NCBI RefSeq assembly: GCF_000633355.1
Contig: NZ_AYMQ01000063.1
Span: 36,287-100,286 of the forward strand
Length of the DNA stretch: 64,000 nt
Reading direction: 5' to 3'
Origin: Serratia sp. H1w
Lineage (GTDB): Bacteria; Pseudomonadota; Gammaproteobacteria; Enterobacterales; Enterobacteriaceae
Shown: positions 63,060 to 64,000 of the stretch, piece by piece
Layout: each line of letters opens with the position of its first letter
Position numbering within the stretch: the first letter of the stretch is position 1
Notes under the pieces: generated by a model
What the model saw: only the letters and a program-made list of their open reading frames with translations
Databases searched by the model: none
Told to the model about the DNA's origin: nothing
Made by a program: the position numbers and the translations under genes

Positions 63060-64000
63060 GCTGCTTCATTAAATATATCGGCGTTATTGACGTTGATAAC
63101 AGATTACACTCTATAAAATTAAATCGTGGATTGAACATCATCACTGGTAAGTCATCTACAGGTAAGAGTGCACTGATAGAGATCGTAGATTATTGTTTTG
63201 GCTCCTCAGAGGATACTATCCCTGTAGGTGTAATTACAAACGTTGCAGATTATTATTTTGTCGTACTCGATTTTGGAGCTTGTGACGTTGTTATTGGTAG
63301 AAAGAACAACTCTAACTACGTTTTTCTTAGGGAAATTAAATCAATATCAGATAACGATGGAATACCAGAAATTGATATTTCCTTTTTTGAACATAAATTC
63401 CTACTACAATTATCTGTGTTCAACAAGGAACTGGGTCGATATTTTGGTATAACGATGACATCCGTAAATGAGTCTATCGATAACTCGTTTTCATATAGAA
63501 AGCCAACTCCGTCAATACGTAGTTTCATGTCCTACATGCTTCAACATCAGAATTTAGTTGCTAATAAACATGCACTATTCTATAGATTCGATGAGAAGTC
63601 TAAGCGAGAACAGGCAATAGAGCACTTGCCTATTTTTCTTGGTATTGTTAATCAAAACTATTTTGTTCTTTTACAAGAAAAAGAAAGCATAACAAGTAAA
63701 ATAAAAAAACTTAATTACTCAATACCCAGAAAAAAACAAGAGAAAGAAAGGAAGATTGCCGAGATAAATATTTTACTCGGTCTATATCGCAATGCTTCAG
63801 GTAATAATTTATGTGAAGCTACAGCAGAGCAAATTGTTTCTGCACCTGCGCTATGGTTAGATAAGATCCGAGAAGTGAAAGTTGAAACAAACACGGCTTC
63901 CAACGAACATTACATTCAATTAAAAAATTTTGAAACTGAGTTATCTAGCGCTTTATTAAACAAAAGGGAATTAGAAAGACGGTCATGTATTCAATGTGTA
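63056..64000 (+). CDS. ABC-3C system ATPase, DUF3732-like, N-terminal part (cut by window edge)
   Basis: 315 codons are visible and open to the window end. Residues 1-60 show 'HSIKLNRGLNIITGKSSTGKSALIEIVDYCFGSSEDTIPVGVI', with the Walker A GKSSTGKS at 31-38; this is the characteristic start of DUF3732 ABC ATPases, SMC/Rad50-like proteins. A coiled coil begins near residue 208 ('QEKESITSKIKKLNYSIPRKKQEKERKIAEINILL'). The signature motif and Walker B lie beyond the edge. It would sense DNA or a foreign process and gate the effector. The ATG overlaps the MC gene (ATGA). Confidence 0.85.
   Translation, partial: MSCFIKYIGVIDVDNRLHSIKLNRGLNIITGKSSTGKSALIEIVDYCFGSSEDTIPVGVITNVADYYFVVLDFGACDVVIGRKNNSNYVFLREIKSISDNDGIPEIDISFFEHKFLLQLSVFNKELGRYFGITMTSVNESIDNSFSYRKPTPSIRSFMSYMLQHQNLVANKHALFYRFDEKSKREQAIEHLPIFLGIVNQNYFVLLQEKESITSKIKKLNYSIPRKKQEKERKIAEINILLGLYRNASGNNLCEATAEQIVSAPALWLDKIREVKVETNTASNEHYIQLKNFETELSSALLNKRELERRSCIQCV

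Overview
The window looks like an enterobacterial chromosome, most probably Serratia or a close relative in the Yersiniaceae. This is inferred from E. coli-like blocks of gene order (asmA-dcd-udk, yohJK-cdd-sanA-mglBAC-galS-yeiB-folE, iaaA-gsiABCD, moeAB, ybiT), near-E. coli protein lengths, a full ERIC element and seven copies of a C/T-rich inverted-repeat pair (REPIN-like). There is no rRNA or tRNA and no CRISPR array.

Left edge (1-4025): galU, galF, wza, wzb and the start of wzc all run leftward. This is the entry of a capsule/exopolysaccharide locus that continues outside the window. yegH and dcuC follow. From 8202 to 17285 lies a self-contained sugar-alcohol operon: polyol dehydrogenase, an RbsABC-type ABC importer, a LyxK-like kinase, a UlaE-like 3-epimerase and an AraD-like 4-epimerase, with a LacI-family gene at its end. 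Two 21-bp inverted sites flank its promoter and suggest a repression loop. The enzyme set fits polyol -> L-xylulose -> L-xylulose-5-P -> L-ribulose-5-P -> D-xylulose-5-P.

Housekeeping middle (17435-56494): asmA, dcd, udk, a PAP2 protein, mrp/apbC, metG, a DUF559 protein, an orphan sugar-binding protein, a YdeE-like exporter, yohJK, cdd, maeA, sanA, the galactose mgl operon with galS, yeiB, folE, a YbfB/LysR divergent pair, a formaldehyde-detoxifying pair (class III ADH plus YeiG), the glutathione importer gsiABCD with iaaA, a DUF924 gene, moeA-moeB and ybiT. Repeats have altered several genes: the moeB reading frame runs 16 codons into a REP, a PAP2 gene ends inside one, and one splits gsiB from gsiC.

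Right edge (56495-64000): an AT-rich island abuts the TTG start of ybiT. It has a large serine integrase, a small serine recombinase, two tandem 117-bp repeats, a secreted LprI-like protein, a small membrane protein and a Cro/CI-type regulator with three matching palindromic operators. It ends with three overlapping genes that match the architecture of an ABC-three-component (ABC-3C) conflict system: a probable nuclease effector with a C-terminal ABC-3C-type tail, a middle component and a DUF3732-like ABC ATPase that is cut by the window end. This is the most likely antiviral or anti-plasmid system in the window.
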